64,000 bases of DNA from Microbacterium sp. (GTDB taxonomy: Bacteria; Actinomycetota; Actinomycetes; Actinomycetales; Microbacteriaceae). The notes beneath the pieces are model-generated. The model was given only the letters and a program-made list of their open reading frames with translations, made no database searches and had not been told where the DNA came from. The stretch covers positions 186,001 through 250,000 of the forward strand of contig QFPM01000001.1 of assembly GCA_003248655.1 (NCBI GenBank). The letters are read 5' to 3'. The position numbers were made by a program, and so were the translations under genes. Below are positions 1 through 9,158 of this stretch, piece after piece (within the stretch, counting starts at the first letter, position 1; each line of letters opens with the position of its first letter).

Positions 1-686
1 GCCGATCTCATCGAACAGCGCACCGATCTCGCGCTCGATGCGAGCGCGATCGTCCGGCGACGCGGTGATGATGTAACTCCGCGACAGCACCATCGACGTC
101 AGGGCCGCGCGTGTCATCGGGCGCTTCCACTCCCAGGAGCGCCGTTCGAGCTCGCCGAACGGCGCTTCGACGCGGGGCCCGTCGCCCGAGAGCAGTTGCT
201 CGGCGGCGCTGCCCTTCATGACCTGCGTCAGACGCGCCACCCACGGCACCGATTCGTCGCGGATGTTCCAGATGAGTCCGAGCGTGCCCCCCGGCTTGAG
301 CACGCGGGCGACCTCGGCCGAGCCCGCGACCGGCTCGACCCAGTGCCACGCCTGTCCGAGCACGACCGCGTCGAGGGATTCGTCCGGCATGTTGATGTGC
401 TCCGCGGTGCCGACCAGGGTCTCCACGCCAGGCGCCAACCCGCGGAGTGCATCGAGCATCTGCGAGTCCGGTTCGACCGCGATCACCTCACCCCCGGCGT
501 GTGCGAGCAGCCCCTCAACGACGCGCGTCAGCTTTCCGGTGCCAGCACCAACGTCGGCCACGCGCGCACCCTGCGGCACGTGCTCGAGCAGCCACCTGAC
601 CGCGTCGGCCGGATACTCCGGCCTGCCCTGTTCGTACTCCCCCGCCGCCGCGCCGAAGCTCCTCGCCATCTCGTCATGTGTCGCCA
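1..686 (-). CDS. class I SAM-dependent methyltransferase (C-terminus outside window)
   Basis: The gene starts at ATG 686 and reads leftward past the window edge, giving 228 codons here, so the C-terminus is missing. A Rossmann methyltransferase fold is visible: motif I VADVGAGTGKLT near residues 42-53, an acidic residue ending strand 2 in VIAVEPD, and a motif IV-like region around LDAVVLGQAWHW. This matches the Methyltransf_11 type, which transfers a methyl group from S-adenosylmethionine to a small molecule; the substrate cannot be told. A TAAGGT box lies 7 bases upstream of the ATG, so the message may be leaderless. It is divergent from the exonuclease gene at 812. Confidence 0.85.
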
Positions 687-693
687 TGCTCCC

Positions 694-699
694 GACCTT
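694..699 (-). promoter_or_regulatory. -10 box (TAAGGT) of the methyltransferase gene
   Basis: TAAGGT on the minus strand ends 7 bases before the ATG at 686. This spacing puts the transcription start at or next to the start codon. GGGAG in the spacer could instead act as a ribosome site on a slightly longer message. Confidence 0.45.
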
Positions 700-811
700 A
701 CGTCGCGCGAGCACCCCGTGGGGTCGGTCGGCACCACGATGGCGCAACGGATCCCGCGGCACGGCGGCGCGCCTCCGGCGCCCTTCTCGCCGCGGACCGC
801 AGTGTGGAGAT

Positions 812-1438
812 GTGCCCCTGGACTTCACCGCGATCGACTTCGAAACGGCGAACTCCTCGAGCGCCTCGGCGTGCGCGGTGGGTCTCGCCCGCGTGCGAGA
901 CGGACGCGTCGTCGAGACGGCGGGCTGGCTCATCCAACCGCCGCCGGGCCACCATCGGTTCTTCGAGCTGAACACCGGCATCCACGGCATCCGCGCGGAG
1001 GATGTCGCCGACGCGCCGACCTGGCTCGGTCAGCTACCCGATCTCGCCGCCTTCATCGGTGACGACGTGCTCGTCGCCCACAACGCCGGCTTCGACATGA
1101 CGGTGATGCGCCGCGCCTGCGAGGTGACGGATGCGGCGTGCCCGCCGTACCGGTACGTCTGCAGCCTGCAGGTGTCTCGGAAGACGTACGAACTGGATTC
1201 GTACCGACTTCCGCTCGTGGCAGCCGCCGCCGGCTTCCTCAACTTCGCGCACCACGATGCCTCGGCCGACGCCCTCGCGTGCGCTCACATCATGATCGAC
1301 GCGGCTCTGCGCGCCGGGGCGACCGACATCGTCGAGCTCGCGATGCTTCTGGGCCTGCGCGTGCCGCAGATCCCGGTCACGGCGCCCGCCGTCGCGGACG
1401 CGACGGTGGGGTCTCCCGTCGTCGCCGTGCTGTCCTGA
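812..1438 (+). CDS. DEDDh 3'-5' exonuclease (DnaQ-like)
   Basis: A 208-residue protein starting at GTG 812. All three exonuclease motifs are present: Exo I FTAIDFETA near residues 5-13 (Asp and Glu metal ligands), Exo II HNAGFDM near 90, and Exo III HHDASADALACAH with His and Asp. This is the DEDDh proofreading or trimming exonuclease fold. The length fits stand-alone DnaQ-like proteins rather than the DNA polymerase III epsilon subunit, so a role in DNA or RNA end trimming is likely but the substrate is not evident. The open frame continues upstream over the neighbouring gene's 5' region, but that part has no exonuclease sequence. CAGTGT sits 6 bases before the GTG and could make it leaderless. 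Confidence 0.85.
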   Translation: MPLDFTAIDFETANSSSASACAVGLARVRDGRVVETAGWLIQPPPGHHRFFELNTGIHGIRAEDVADAPTWLGQLPDLAAFIGDDVLVAHNAGFDMTVMRRACEVTDAACPPYRYVCSLQVSRKTYELDSYRLPLVAAAAGFLNFAHHDASADALACAHIMIDAALRAGATDIVELAMLLGLRVPQIPVTAPAVADATVGSPVVAVLS

Positions 1439-1476
1439 CTCCGTCGCCCCCGTCGAAGCTCGCTCTCCCCGCCCCG

Positions 1477-1591
1477 CGGGCGCCACTTCGCTGCGCGGGC
1501 GCTACAGATCTGTGGCGCGCGCGAACGAAAGTGGCGCCCGGCCGGGAGATGCGCTCGGAAAGGTGGCGCCCGTGCGGAAAGGTGGCGCCCG
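1477..1591. repeat. short GC repeats (AAAGGTGGCGCCCG family)
   Basis: Between the exonuclease and rmuC genes the unit AAAGTGGCGCCCG or AAAGGTGGCGCCCG occurs at about 1528, 1558 and 1576, and an inverted copy (CGGGCGCCACTT) lies at 1477-1488. The copies can pair into hairpins. No gene is seen in this 237-base gap. Confidence 0.7.
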
Positions 1592-1675
1592 ACCAGTGGG
1601 GCGCGCGCAGGAAGGGGGCGAGGTGGCGAGGCCACCGCGGAGCCGATGTCGGAACCCCCCGGCATCATCGGATAC

Positions 1676-2935
1676 ATGGATGCCCTCATCGTCACCGCAA
1701 TCGCCGTCACCTGCCTGTTCGCCGGCCTGCTGGCCGGATGGTTCGGCGGGTCCGCGCGCGCGACCGAGCGCTCGGCAGTCGACCGCGCGACGCTCGCCGC
1801 CCGCGCCGCCGCGGCCGAAGCCGCCCACCGGTCGCTCGGCGACCAGCTCGAACAGCAGCGCGCGCTCACGCGCGAACTGAGCGCCCAGGCCCGCGCCGAG
1901 CAGGCGTCGCAGCAAGAGCGCGAGCGTCGCGAGCAGGTCGTGCTTCGTGCGCTGACCCCGGTGCAAGAGACGCTGCAGTCGATGCAACGCAAGGTCGACG
2001 AACTCGAACGCGAGCGGCAGACGCAGTATGGCTCGCTCGCCGAGCAGCTGCGCCGCGCGCACGAGGCCGACGAGGCGCTGCGTGCGACGACCGAGTCGCT
2101 CGCGGGCGCCCTCCGCTCGAACGCGACCCGCGGCGTGTGGGGCGAGACGCAGCTGCGCCGCGTCGTCGAATCGGCGGGTCTGACACGCTACGTCGACTTC
2201 GACACCCAGGCATCCGTCACCTCGGATGTCGGCGACGGCCGGCCCGACCTCGTCGTGCGGCTCCCCGGCGGCAAGTCGCTCGCGGTCGACGCGAAGGTGC
2301 CGCTCGACGCATACCTCGAGGCATCCGCCATCCCGCTCACGGCGCAGGGCGAGCAGGCGGCGCGACGCGCGCAGCTACTGCAGAAGCACGTCAAGGCGGT
2401 CCGCGCGCACGTCGACGCCCTCGCGGGCAAGCGGTACTGGACGGGCCTTTCGTCGAGCCCCGAGTTCGTCGTGTGCTTCATCCCCAGCGAGTCGCTCCTC
2501 GCGGCGGCACTCGAAGAAGATCCGAGCCTCCTCGACTACGCGTTCACGCGCCGCGTGGCACTCGCGTCACCGGTGAACCTGTGGGCGGTGCTCAAAACGG
2601 TCGCCTACACCTGGACGCAGCAAGACGTGTCGACCGAGGCGCGCCGCCTGTTCGAGCTCGGCAACGAGCTGTACCAGCGGCTCGGCGGGCTCGCGACACA
2701 CACCGACGATCTACGGCGCGCAATCGAGCGGACGGTGGACAGCTACAACCGCTTCGCCGGATCGCTCGAATCGCGGGTGCTCGTGAGCGCGCGGCGATTC
2801 CCCGGCATCGACGACACGAAGTTGGATGCCACGGCGACCCCTCTCGCGATCGAAAAGGTTCCGCGCAAGCTCACCGCGCCAGAACTCGTCGACGGCCTGA
2901 CCGCCGACGTCGGCGAACTACGCGGCCGGCTGTGA
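1676..2935 (+). CDS. rmuC: DNA recombination protein RmuC
   Basis: A 419-residue protein from ATG 1676; an ATG 30 bases upstream is also in frame, but the chosen start places a membrane segment (residues 2-22) right at the N-terminus, as is usual in the family. After the anchor comes an Ala/Glu/Arg-rich coiled coil (about 40-140), then the RmuC domain with VWGETQLRRVVE, PGGKSLAVDAKVPL and PEFVVCFIPSES, which belong to the PD-(D/E)XK-like nuclease core. RmuC proteins limit inversions and other rearrangements at repeats. The direct biochemical activity here is inferred from the family. Confidence 0.93.
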   Translation: MDALIVTAIAVTCLFAGLLAGWFGGSARATERSAVDRATLAARAAAAEAAHRSLGDQLEQQRALTRELSAQARAEQASQQERERREQVVLRALTPVQETLQSMQRKVDELERERQTQYGSLAEQLRRAHEADEALRATTESLAGALRSNATRGVWGETQLRRVVESAGLTRYVDFDTQASVTSDVGDGRPDLVVRLPGGKSLAVDAKVPLDAYLEASAIPLTAQGEQAARRAQLLQKHVKAVRAHVDALAGKRYWTGLSSSPEFVVCFIPSESLLAAALEEDPSLLDYAFTRRVALASPVNLWAVLKTVAYTWTQQDVSTEARRLFELGNELYQRLGGLATHTDDLRRAIERTVDSYNRFAGSLESRVLVSARRFPGIDDTKLDATATPLAIEKVPRKLTAPELVDGLTADVGELRGRL

Positions 2936-2936
2936 G

Positions 2937-3131
2937 TCAGGACCCGCCGGGGAAGAAGTTCATGAGTCCGACGACAGCGAGCGAAACGCCGACGAACGCG
3001 CCGATCATCCACCATGCGCTGACCTGGTGACCGTCGGGTGTGCGGCGGCGAAGCAGCACATCGGGGCGGCGGGAACTGTCGACGGGGACGGGAAGCTGGC
3101 CGGTTCTCGGACTGCTGGCTGCTGCGGACAT
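2937..3131 (-). CDS. small single-pass membrane protein, unknown function
   Basis: A 64-residue protein with ATG 3131 preceded by GGGAG. The first 38 residues are polar and Arg/Pro-rich (LLRRRTPDGH), followed by one membrane segment (about 40-58, WWMIGAFVGVSLAVVGLMNF) and a short tail. The frame is open further upstream, but the ribosome site supports this start. It is convergent with rmuC, the stops being one base apart. I do not recognise the family. Confidence 0.65.
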   Translation of the reverse strand: MSAAASSPRTGQLPVPVDSSRRPDVLLRRRTPDGHQVSAWWMIGAFVGVSLAVVGLMNFFPGGS

Positions 3132-3308
3132 GTGAACTCCCGGAGTTGGCGTGGACGACCTCGCGTGGACGAGCGTGGTCGTCAGTGACCGCGTCCCATT
3201 GTGCCAGAACGCGCCCGAATGCGCGCCTATCACGCGCGCGGCCAATGTCTCAGTCAGGTCTCGGTGTCGCGGTCAGATCGCGCGTGCGCACGCCCCCACG
3301 CCGCCGAC

Positions 3309-4298
3309 TCAAAGCCACTTCGAGGTGAGGTGCTCCGACGAGATCCGACGAAGGGTTCCCGACGCGCCGCGCAGGACGACGCTCTCCGTGAGGACGAAGT
3401 CGCCGTCGCGGCGGACCCCTGCGACAAGCTCGCCGTTGGTGACTCCCGTCGCCACGAAGATCGTGTTGTTACCCTTCACCAAGTCGTCGGCCTCGTAGAC
3501 GAAGTCGTCGAGTTTGAGCCCGGCGTCGATGCCGCGCTGCTTCTCGTCGTCGTCGCGGGGCCAGAGCCGACCCTGGATGTGCCCGCCGAGCGCCTTGATT
3601 GCACAGGTCGTCGCTACGCCCTCCGGGCTGCCCCCGATGCCGATGCACATGTCGGTGCGTGCGTTGTAACGAGCGGCATTGATGCCACCGGCGACGTCAC
3701 CATCGCTCATCAGGCGCGTCCCCGCGCCGGACTCGCGGATCTCTTCGATCAGGCGCGCGTGCCTGGGGCGATTGAGCACCGACACGACGAGCTCGTCGAC
3801 CGGCTTGCCGAGTGCCTTCGCCAGCAGCCGGATGTTCTCCCCGACCGGAAGTCGGATGTCGACGACGCCGACACCCGCCGGGCCCGTGACGATCTTGTCC
3901 ATGTAGAAGACGCTCGAGGCATCCAGCATCGTGCCGCGATCGGAGACCGCAAGCACCGACAGTGCGTTGTTGCGGCCCTCCGCGGTCAGCGAGGTCCCGT
4001 CGATCGGGTCGACGGCGATGTCGCACTGCGGGCCGCGGCCGGTGCCGACGTGCTCGCCGTTGTAGAGCATGGGGGCGTTGTCCTTCTCGCCCTCGCCGAT
4101 GACGATGACGCCGTCGAAGTTGACGGTGGTGAGGAACGCGCGCATGGCATCCACCGCCGCGCCGTCGGCCAACTCCTTCTGCCCACGGCCGATGAAGGGC
4201 ACGGAACGAATGGCCGCCGCCTCCGTTGCGCGCACCAGCTCGAGCGCGAGGTTTCGATCGGGATGCAGCGGGCTCATGTCCGCGGTCAGGCTCACCAT
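3309..4298 (-). CDS. glpX: class II fructose-1,6-bisphosphatase
   Basis: A 329-residue enzyme that hydrolyses fructose 1,6-bisphosphate to fructose 6-phosphate in gluconeogenesis. GlpX signatures are clear: GEGEKD at residues 68-73 and the metal-binding DPIDGT at 97-102, with IGIGGSPEGVATTCAIKALGG further on. Length is normal. Start choice: ATG 4298 has TAGGCT exactly 6 bases upstream, so a leaderless message beginning at this codon is likely; a second Met at residue 8 is less favoured. It is divergent from fba, the aldolase that works on the same sugar phosphate in the opposite pathway step. Confidence 0.95.
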   Translation of the reverse strand: MVSLTADMSPLHPDRNLALELVRATEAAAIRSVPFIGRGQKELADGAAVDAMRAFLTTVNFDGVIVIGEGEKDNAPMLYNGEHVGTGRGPQCDIAVDPIDGTSLTAEGRNNALSVLAVSDRGTMLDASSVFYMDKIVTGPAGVGVVDIRLPVGENIRLLAKALGKPVDELVVSVLNRPRHARLIEEIRESGAGTRLMSDGDVAGGINAARYNARTDMCIGIGGSPEGVATTCAIKALGGHIQGRLWPRDDDEKQRGIDAGLKLDDFVYEADDLVKGNNTIFVATGVTNGELVAGVRRDGDFVLTESVVLRGASGTLRRISSEHLTSKWL

Positions 4299-4304
4299 GC
4301 GTCG

Positions 4305-4310
4305 AGCCTA
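4305..4310 (-). promoter_or_regulatory. -10 box (TAGGCT) of glpX
   Basis: TAGGCT on the minus strand, 6 bases before ATG 4298, placed for leaderless transcription of glpX. Confidence 0.55.
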
Positions 4311-4443
4311 CGGCGCATCGCCCACCTGCGGCGACGCATCGACGCCGAGAGCGACGAAGGAATCGAGGTTCTTTCCCGAACAACCAAACCGCGCGCGCCC
4401 GTTTTCACCGGGCATCCCATCGCAGCGCCCGCAGCCGTTTCGC

Positions 4444-4449
4444 TAGGCT
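4444..4449 (+). promoter_or_regulatory. -10 box (TAGGCT) of fba
   Basis: TAGGCT lies 35 bases before the fba start, giving a leader of roughly 28 bases that contains the GAGGAG ribosome site. Confidence 0.5.
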
Positions 4450-4484
4450 GGGCCTTGGAATCACCACAGACCTGAGGAGTGGAC

Positions 4485-5516
<1,032 letters not shown>

Positions 5517-5524
5517 CACCCCTT

Positions 5525-5566
5525 CGGAACGCCCCGGCATCCCCGCTCGGATGCCGGGGCGTTCCG
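5525..5566. terminator. bidirectional hairpin terminator after fba
   Basis: A perfect 18-base inverted repeat (CGGAACGCCCCGGCATCC with its complement) around a 6-base loop, between the convergent fba and MOSC genes. There is no T-run, which is common for actinobacterial terminators. Confidence 0.75.
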
Positions 5567-5571
5567 CGCGG

Positions 5572-5620
5572 CCGAAAACTGCACGCGCGGCCGAAAGATG
5601 GACCGCGCGCGCAGTTTTCG
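5572..5620. repeat. palindromic intergenic element (CGAAAACTGC ends)
   Basis: CGAAAACTGC at 5573-5582 is inverted as GCAGTTTTCG at 5611-5620, with GCGCGGCCGAAA copies between. It lies next to the fba terminator and may form a second hairpin. Confidence 0.6.
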
Positions 5621-5652
5621 ATAGCGCGAGGCCGCGACGGGATGCCGGCGCG

Positions 5653-6213
5653 TCAGGCGGGGTCGACGTACGCGTCGTAGAGGCCCGGGGCGCCCTCGGG
5701 CACATGCGTCACGGAGACGGCGTCCCCGGCGCTGACCCGCCCGCCCTGCACAACGCGCAGGTACGGGCCGAGCCGCCGCTCGGCCGAGAAGCGCTTCACC
5801 CAGCCCCGCTCGGCGGTCGGCTCGAATGCGGCGACCCACCGGGCGAAGGTCTGACAGGGCGTGCGCGGCATCGTGACCTCGACCTCGACCGCGTCGCCGA
5901 TGCGCCACCGCTCACCGATGCGCGCGGCCGACAGGTCGAGCCCGTCGATGCGCAGGTTCTCGCCGAACCATCCCGGTGGAAGACCGCGTCCGAGCTGCGC
6001 GGCCCAGAAGTCGGCATCCGCTTGCGAGTAGGCGTAGAGCGCCTTCTCGAGCCCGCCGTGATGCTTGCGATCGGCCTGCACGTCGGCGTACACCCCGTAG
6101 GGGCCGATGCGAACCGGGCCGTCGACGGGCACCTTGTCGATCGCGGTGACGCCGACCGTCCCGGCGTCGGGCCGTAGCGCCCGCACCACGCAGACCGCGA
6201 GGAGCGTCGCCAC
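5653..6213 (-). CDS. MOSC domain-containing protein
   Basis: A 186-residue protein starting at GTG 6213 (MATLLAVCVVR); GTG codons at 6219 and 6231 are alternatives. It has the YiiM-type MOSC layout: KHHGGLEKALYAYS near the front third, WFGENLRIDGLDLS in the middle, and PRTPCQTFARW with the conserved Cys that the family uses to handle sulfur bound to molybdenum cofactor. Such proteins detoxify N-hydroxylated bases in some bacteria; the substrate here is unknown. It follows ispH with a 28-base gap and probably shares its transcript. Confidence 0.85.
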   Translation of the reverse strand: MATLLAVCVVRALRPDAGTVGVTAIDKVPVDGPVRIGPYGVYADVQADRKHHGGLEKALYAYSQADADFWAAQLGRGLPPGWFGENLRIDGLDLSAARIGERWRIGDAVEVEVTMPRTPCQTFARWVAAFEPTAERGWVKRFSAERRLGPYLRVVQGGRVSAGDAVSVTHVPEGAPGLYDAYVDPA

Positions 6214-6241
6214 GGTCACACCCGACCGCACGTCAGCGGGG

Positions 6242-7312
6242 TCACGACCGGGTCCGCCCGCCGAGCGCACGACCGTCGCGCTCGCCCGCGGCATCCTGCC
6301 GAAGCTCCTTCGGGAGCGAGAACATGAGGTCCTCGTGCGCGGTCTGCACCTGCTCGACGTCGCGGTAGCCGGCGCCGGCGAGGTCGGCGAGCACTTCCTG
6401 CACGAGCACCTCCGGCACTGACGCACCGCTCGTCACGCCGACGGTCTCTACACCGTCGAGCCACGACTGCTGGATCTCGTCCGCGTAGTCGACCCGGTAC
6501 GCGGCCTTGGCGCCGTACTCGAGCGCGACTTCGACTAGACGCACCGAGTTCGACGAGTTCGCCGATCCGACGACGATCACGAGGTCCGCGTCGGCGGCGA
6601 CCTTCTTAATCGCGACCTGGCGGTTCTGCGTCGCGTAGCAGATGTCGTCAGAGGGCGGATCGTGCAGCTCGGGGAACCGCTCGCGCAGGCGCCTGACGGT
6701 CTCCATCGTCTCATCGACCGAGAGGGTCGTCTGCGACAGCCACACGACCTTCGATGGGTCCTTCACGACGACCGTGTCGGCATCGTCGGGCGAGTTGACC
6801 ACGGTGACGTGATCGGGCGCCTCGCCCGCGGTGCCCTCGACCTCTTCGTGGCCGTCGTGGCCGATCAGCAGGATCTCGAAGTCGTCGCGCGCGAAGCGCA
6901 CCGCCTCGCGGTGCACCTTCGTCACAAGCGGACAGGTCGCATCGATCGCCTGGAGGCCTCGATCGGATGCCGCGTTCACGACCGCCGGCGACACACCGTG
7001 GGCGCTGAAGACGACGTGTGCGCCCTCGGGCACCTCGTCGACCTCCTCGACGAAGATGGCGCCCTTCGCCTCGAGCTCGGTGACGACATGGATGTTGTGG
7101 ACGATCTGCTTGCGCACGTAGACCGGCGCGCCGTAACGCTCGAGCGCCTTCTCGACGGCGACGACGGCGCGGTCGACACCGGCGCAGTAACCGCGCGGCG
7201 AGGCGAGCAGCACCTTCTTCTGTCCGATGACGGGGTTATCCTGAAGCCGTCCTCGCGGGTTCGCGCCGCGCGCGGGGATGCGGGGCGAAGGAAGTCGAAC
7301 GGCTGTGCTCAC
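6242..7312 (-). CDS. ispH: 4-hydroxy-3-methylbut-2-enyl diphosphate reductase
   Basis: A 356-residue iron-sulfur enzyme for the last step of the MEP isoprenoid pathway, giving IPP and DMAPP from HMBPP. The three cluster cysteines are in SPRGYCAGVDRAV (Cys43), AIDATCPLVTKVH and DICYATQNRQ; VGSANSSNSVRLVEVA is the substrate loop. GTG 7312 was chosen because it adds about 30 residues ahead of the conserved KKVLLASPRGYC block, close to other actinobacterial IspH proteins; no in-frame ATG exists nearer. It is divergent from xseA, 69 bases away. Confidence 0.94.
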   Translation of the reverse strand: MSTAVRLPSPRIPARGANPRGRLQDNPVIGQKKVLLASPRGYCAGVDRAVVAVEKALERYGAPVYVRKQIVHNIHVVTELEAKGAIFVEEVDEVPEGAHVVFSAHGVSPAVVNAASDRGLQAIDATCPLVTKVHREAVRFARDDFEILLIGHDGHEEVEGTAGEAPDHVTVVNSPDDADTVVVKDPSKVVWLSQTTLSVDETMETVRRLRERFPELHDPPSDDICYATQNRQVAIKKVAADADLVIVVGSANSSNSVRLVEVALEYGAKAAYRVDYADEIQQSWLDGVETVGVTSGASVPEVLVQEVLADLAGAGYRDVEQVQTAHEDLMFSLPKELRQDAAGERDGRALGGRTRS

Positions 7313-7381
7313 CCTCCCGATTCTACGGACGCACGCTGGGCGAGGGCCGCACGCGCCGACGCGCAGCCCGGAAAGGATGCG

Positions 7382-8683
7382 ATGACCTCGTTCGAGCCCG
7401 CTGCTGCCCGGCCGGGCGAGCCTGCGCAGACGCCGCCACCCGACTCGGTGCATCCGCGCGACTCGTCGCCCGATGCCCCCACGTCGATCTCTCGCCTGAA
7501 CGAAACGATCCGCGGGTTCGTGTCGAACTGGGGCTCGGTGTGGGTCGAGGGCGAGATCACGGCGTGGAACGTCCGCGGCGGGAACGTGTTCGGCCGGCTC
7601 AAGGATGCCTCGGGCGACGCGATGATCTCGTTCCGCCTGTGGGCATCGACGCTACAGCGGTTACCGGCCGACATGCGCGACCTGAAGATCGGCGACCGCG
7701 TTGTCGCGTGCGTGAAAAGCGACTACTTCGTGAAGTCGGGTGACTTCACCTTCACCGTCTCGGCGATGCGGCACACGGGGCTTGGCGACCAGCTCGAGCG
7801 CCTCGAGCGCCTGCGCGCTCAACTGCGCGCCGAGGGACTGTTCGACCCGATGCGCAAGAAGCGCATCCCGTTCCTGCCGCACGTCATCGGCCTCATCACC
7901 GGCGAGCGCAGCGACGCCGAGAAGGATGTGCACCGAAACGCCGAGCTGCGGTGGCCGCAGGTGCGCTTCCGCACGATCCACGCCGCCGTGCAGGGCGATC
8001 GGTGCGTCCCCGAGACGATCGCGGCGCTCAAGGCGCTGGATGCCGACCCCGAGGTCGACGTCATCGTGATTGCGCGCGGCGGCGGCGACCCGCAGACCCT
8101 CCTCGGCTTCAGCGACGAGAAGCTCTTGCGGGCGGTCGCCGCGGCATCCACACCCATCGTCTCGGCGATCGGGCACGAGAACGACCATCCGCTCCTCGAC
8201 GACGTGGCGGACCTGCGCGCCTCGACGCCAACGGATGCCGCGAAGCGGGTCGTGCCCGATGTCGCCGAGCAGCGCGCGCTCGTGCAACAGTTGCGCTCGC
8301 GCGCCCGCACGCGCCTTACGCAGCGCATCACGCACGACGTCGCGCAGCTCGAGAACATCCGCACACGCCCGGTGCTGCGCTCTCCTGAGACCATGTTGCA
8401 GTCGCGCGCGCAGGAGCTCTGGAGCGTCACAGCGCGCGGGCGCGACCTCGTCACACGGAAACTCGACGACGGCGCTCGCGCGACGGCCGAGTTGCGGGCA
8501 TCCCTGCGCGCGCTCTCCCCCGGAGCCACGCTCGCTCGCGGGTATGCAATCGCGCACCTCGACGGCGGCGTGATCGTGCGCGATGCCGCACAGGCGCCCG
8601 CGGGCGCGTCGCTCATCGTGACGGTCGCGGAAGGCTCCTTCGCCGCCCGCTCGGAAGGCCCCGTCCCCGAGTCGGACGAGTGA
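7382..8683 (+). CDS. xseA: exodeoxyribonuclease VII large subunit
   Basis: A 433-residue catalytic subunit of exonuclease VII, which degrades single-stranded DNA from both ends to oligonucleotides. An N-terminal OB fold (about 40-135, VWVEGEITAWNVRGGNVFGRLKD) binds DNA. The catalytic core follows with LITGERSDAEKDV, IARGGGDPQTLLGF, AIGHENDHPLLDDVADLRASTPTDAA and then a coiled-coil region. ATG 7382 has AAAGGA 5 bases upstream. The small subunit gene is not overlapping as in many genomes but lies 240 bases downstream beyond a tandem repeat. Confidence 0.95.
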   Translation: MTSFEPAAARPGEPAQTPPPDSVHPRDSSPDAPTSISRLNETIRGFVSNWGSVWVEGEITAWNVRGGNVFGRLKDASGDAMISFRLWASTLQRLPADMRDLKIGDRVVACVKSDYFVKSGDFTFTVSAMRHTGLGDQLERLERLRAQLRAEGLFDPMRKKRIPFLPHVIGLITGERSDAEKDVHRNAELRWPQVRFRTIHAAVQGDRCVPETIAALKALDADPEVDVIVIARGGGDPQTLLGFSDEKLLRAVAAASTPIVSAIGHENDHPLLDDVADLRASTPTDAAKRVVPDVAEQRALVQQLRSRARTRLTQRITHDVAQLENIRTRPVLRSPETMLQSRAQELWSVTARGRDLVTRKLDDGARATAELRASLRALSPGATLARGYAIAHLDGGVIVRDAAQAPAGASLIVTVAEGSFAARSEGPVPESDE

Positions 8684-8700
8684 GGACGATCGCCGACGCC

Positions 8701-8894
8701 GGGTCGGCCGCTGCCCCACCCCCAGCCCACCGGTGATCGAGTGCCGACGCGAAGCGTCGGTGTATCGAGATCACACGCCTCCCACCGGGTCGGCCGCGGG
8801 TCGGCCGCTGCCCCACCCCCAGCCCACCGGTGATCGAGTGCCGACGCGAAGCGTCGGTGTATCGAGATCACACGCCTCCCACCGGGTCGGCCGC
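8701..8894. repeat. 97-bp tandem repeat with palindromic core, two copies
   Basis: Two near-identical 97-base units (8701-8797 and 8798-8894). Each holds GGTGATCGAGTGCCGACGCG, a CCGACGCGAAGCGTCGG hairpin, and the inverted end CGAGATCAC, at 8732-8774 and 8829-8871. The same core recurs at 38842-38958 and, diverged, at 40929-40956. The array separates xseA from xseB. Confidence 0.9.
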
Positions 8895-8910
8895 TGTCGC
8901 ACCCCCGGCC

Positions 8911-8916
8911 TAAGAT
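8911..8916 (+). promoter_or_regulatory. -10 box (TAAGAT) of xseB
   Basis: TAAGAT ends 7 bases before ATG 8924, which suggests a leaderless xseB message made independently of xseA. Confidence 0.6.
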
Positions 8917-8923
8917 GGGGAGC

Positions 8924-9145
8924 ATGACCGCCGACGCCGCTTCCGATGTCACCGGTCTGTCGTTCGAGCAGGCTCGCGACGAGCTCGTGCGCGTCGTCGC
9001 CGAGCTCGAGCAGGGCGCACCGACCCTCGAAGAATCGCTGACGTTGTGGACCCGCGGCGAGGCCCTCGCGGCACGCTGCGAAGAGTGGCTGCTCGGCGCG
9101 AAGCGACTGCTCGATGCCGCGCGGCCCACGGACGGCGACGACTGA
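8924..9145 (+). CDS. xseB: exodeoxyribonuclease VII small subunit
   Basis: A 73-residue helical partner of XseA, with the family core LSFEQARDELVRVVAELEQG and LEESLTLWTRGEALAARCE. ATG 8924 is preferred over ATG 8915 because TAAGAT sits 7 bases upstream, which places the transcription start at this codon; ATG 8915 would overlap the -10 box. The next gene starts 13 bases after the stop. Confidence 0.93.
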   Translation: MTADAASDVTGLSFEQARDELVRVVAELEQGAPTLEESLTLWTRGEALAARCEEWLLGAKRLLDAARPTDGDD

Positions 9146-9158
9146 TGGGAACGGTGTG

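Noticed and set aside
218..811. Long upstream extension of the exonuclease reading frame
   Set aside because: It runs antisense through the methyltransferase gene and has no exonuclease motifs; it reflects GC-rich codon bias.
4299..4484. Riboswitch in the glpX-fba gap
   Set aside because: glpX seems leaderless and the fba leader is only about 28 bases, too short for a riboswitch.
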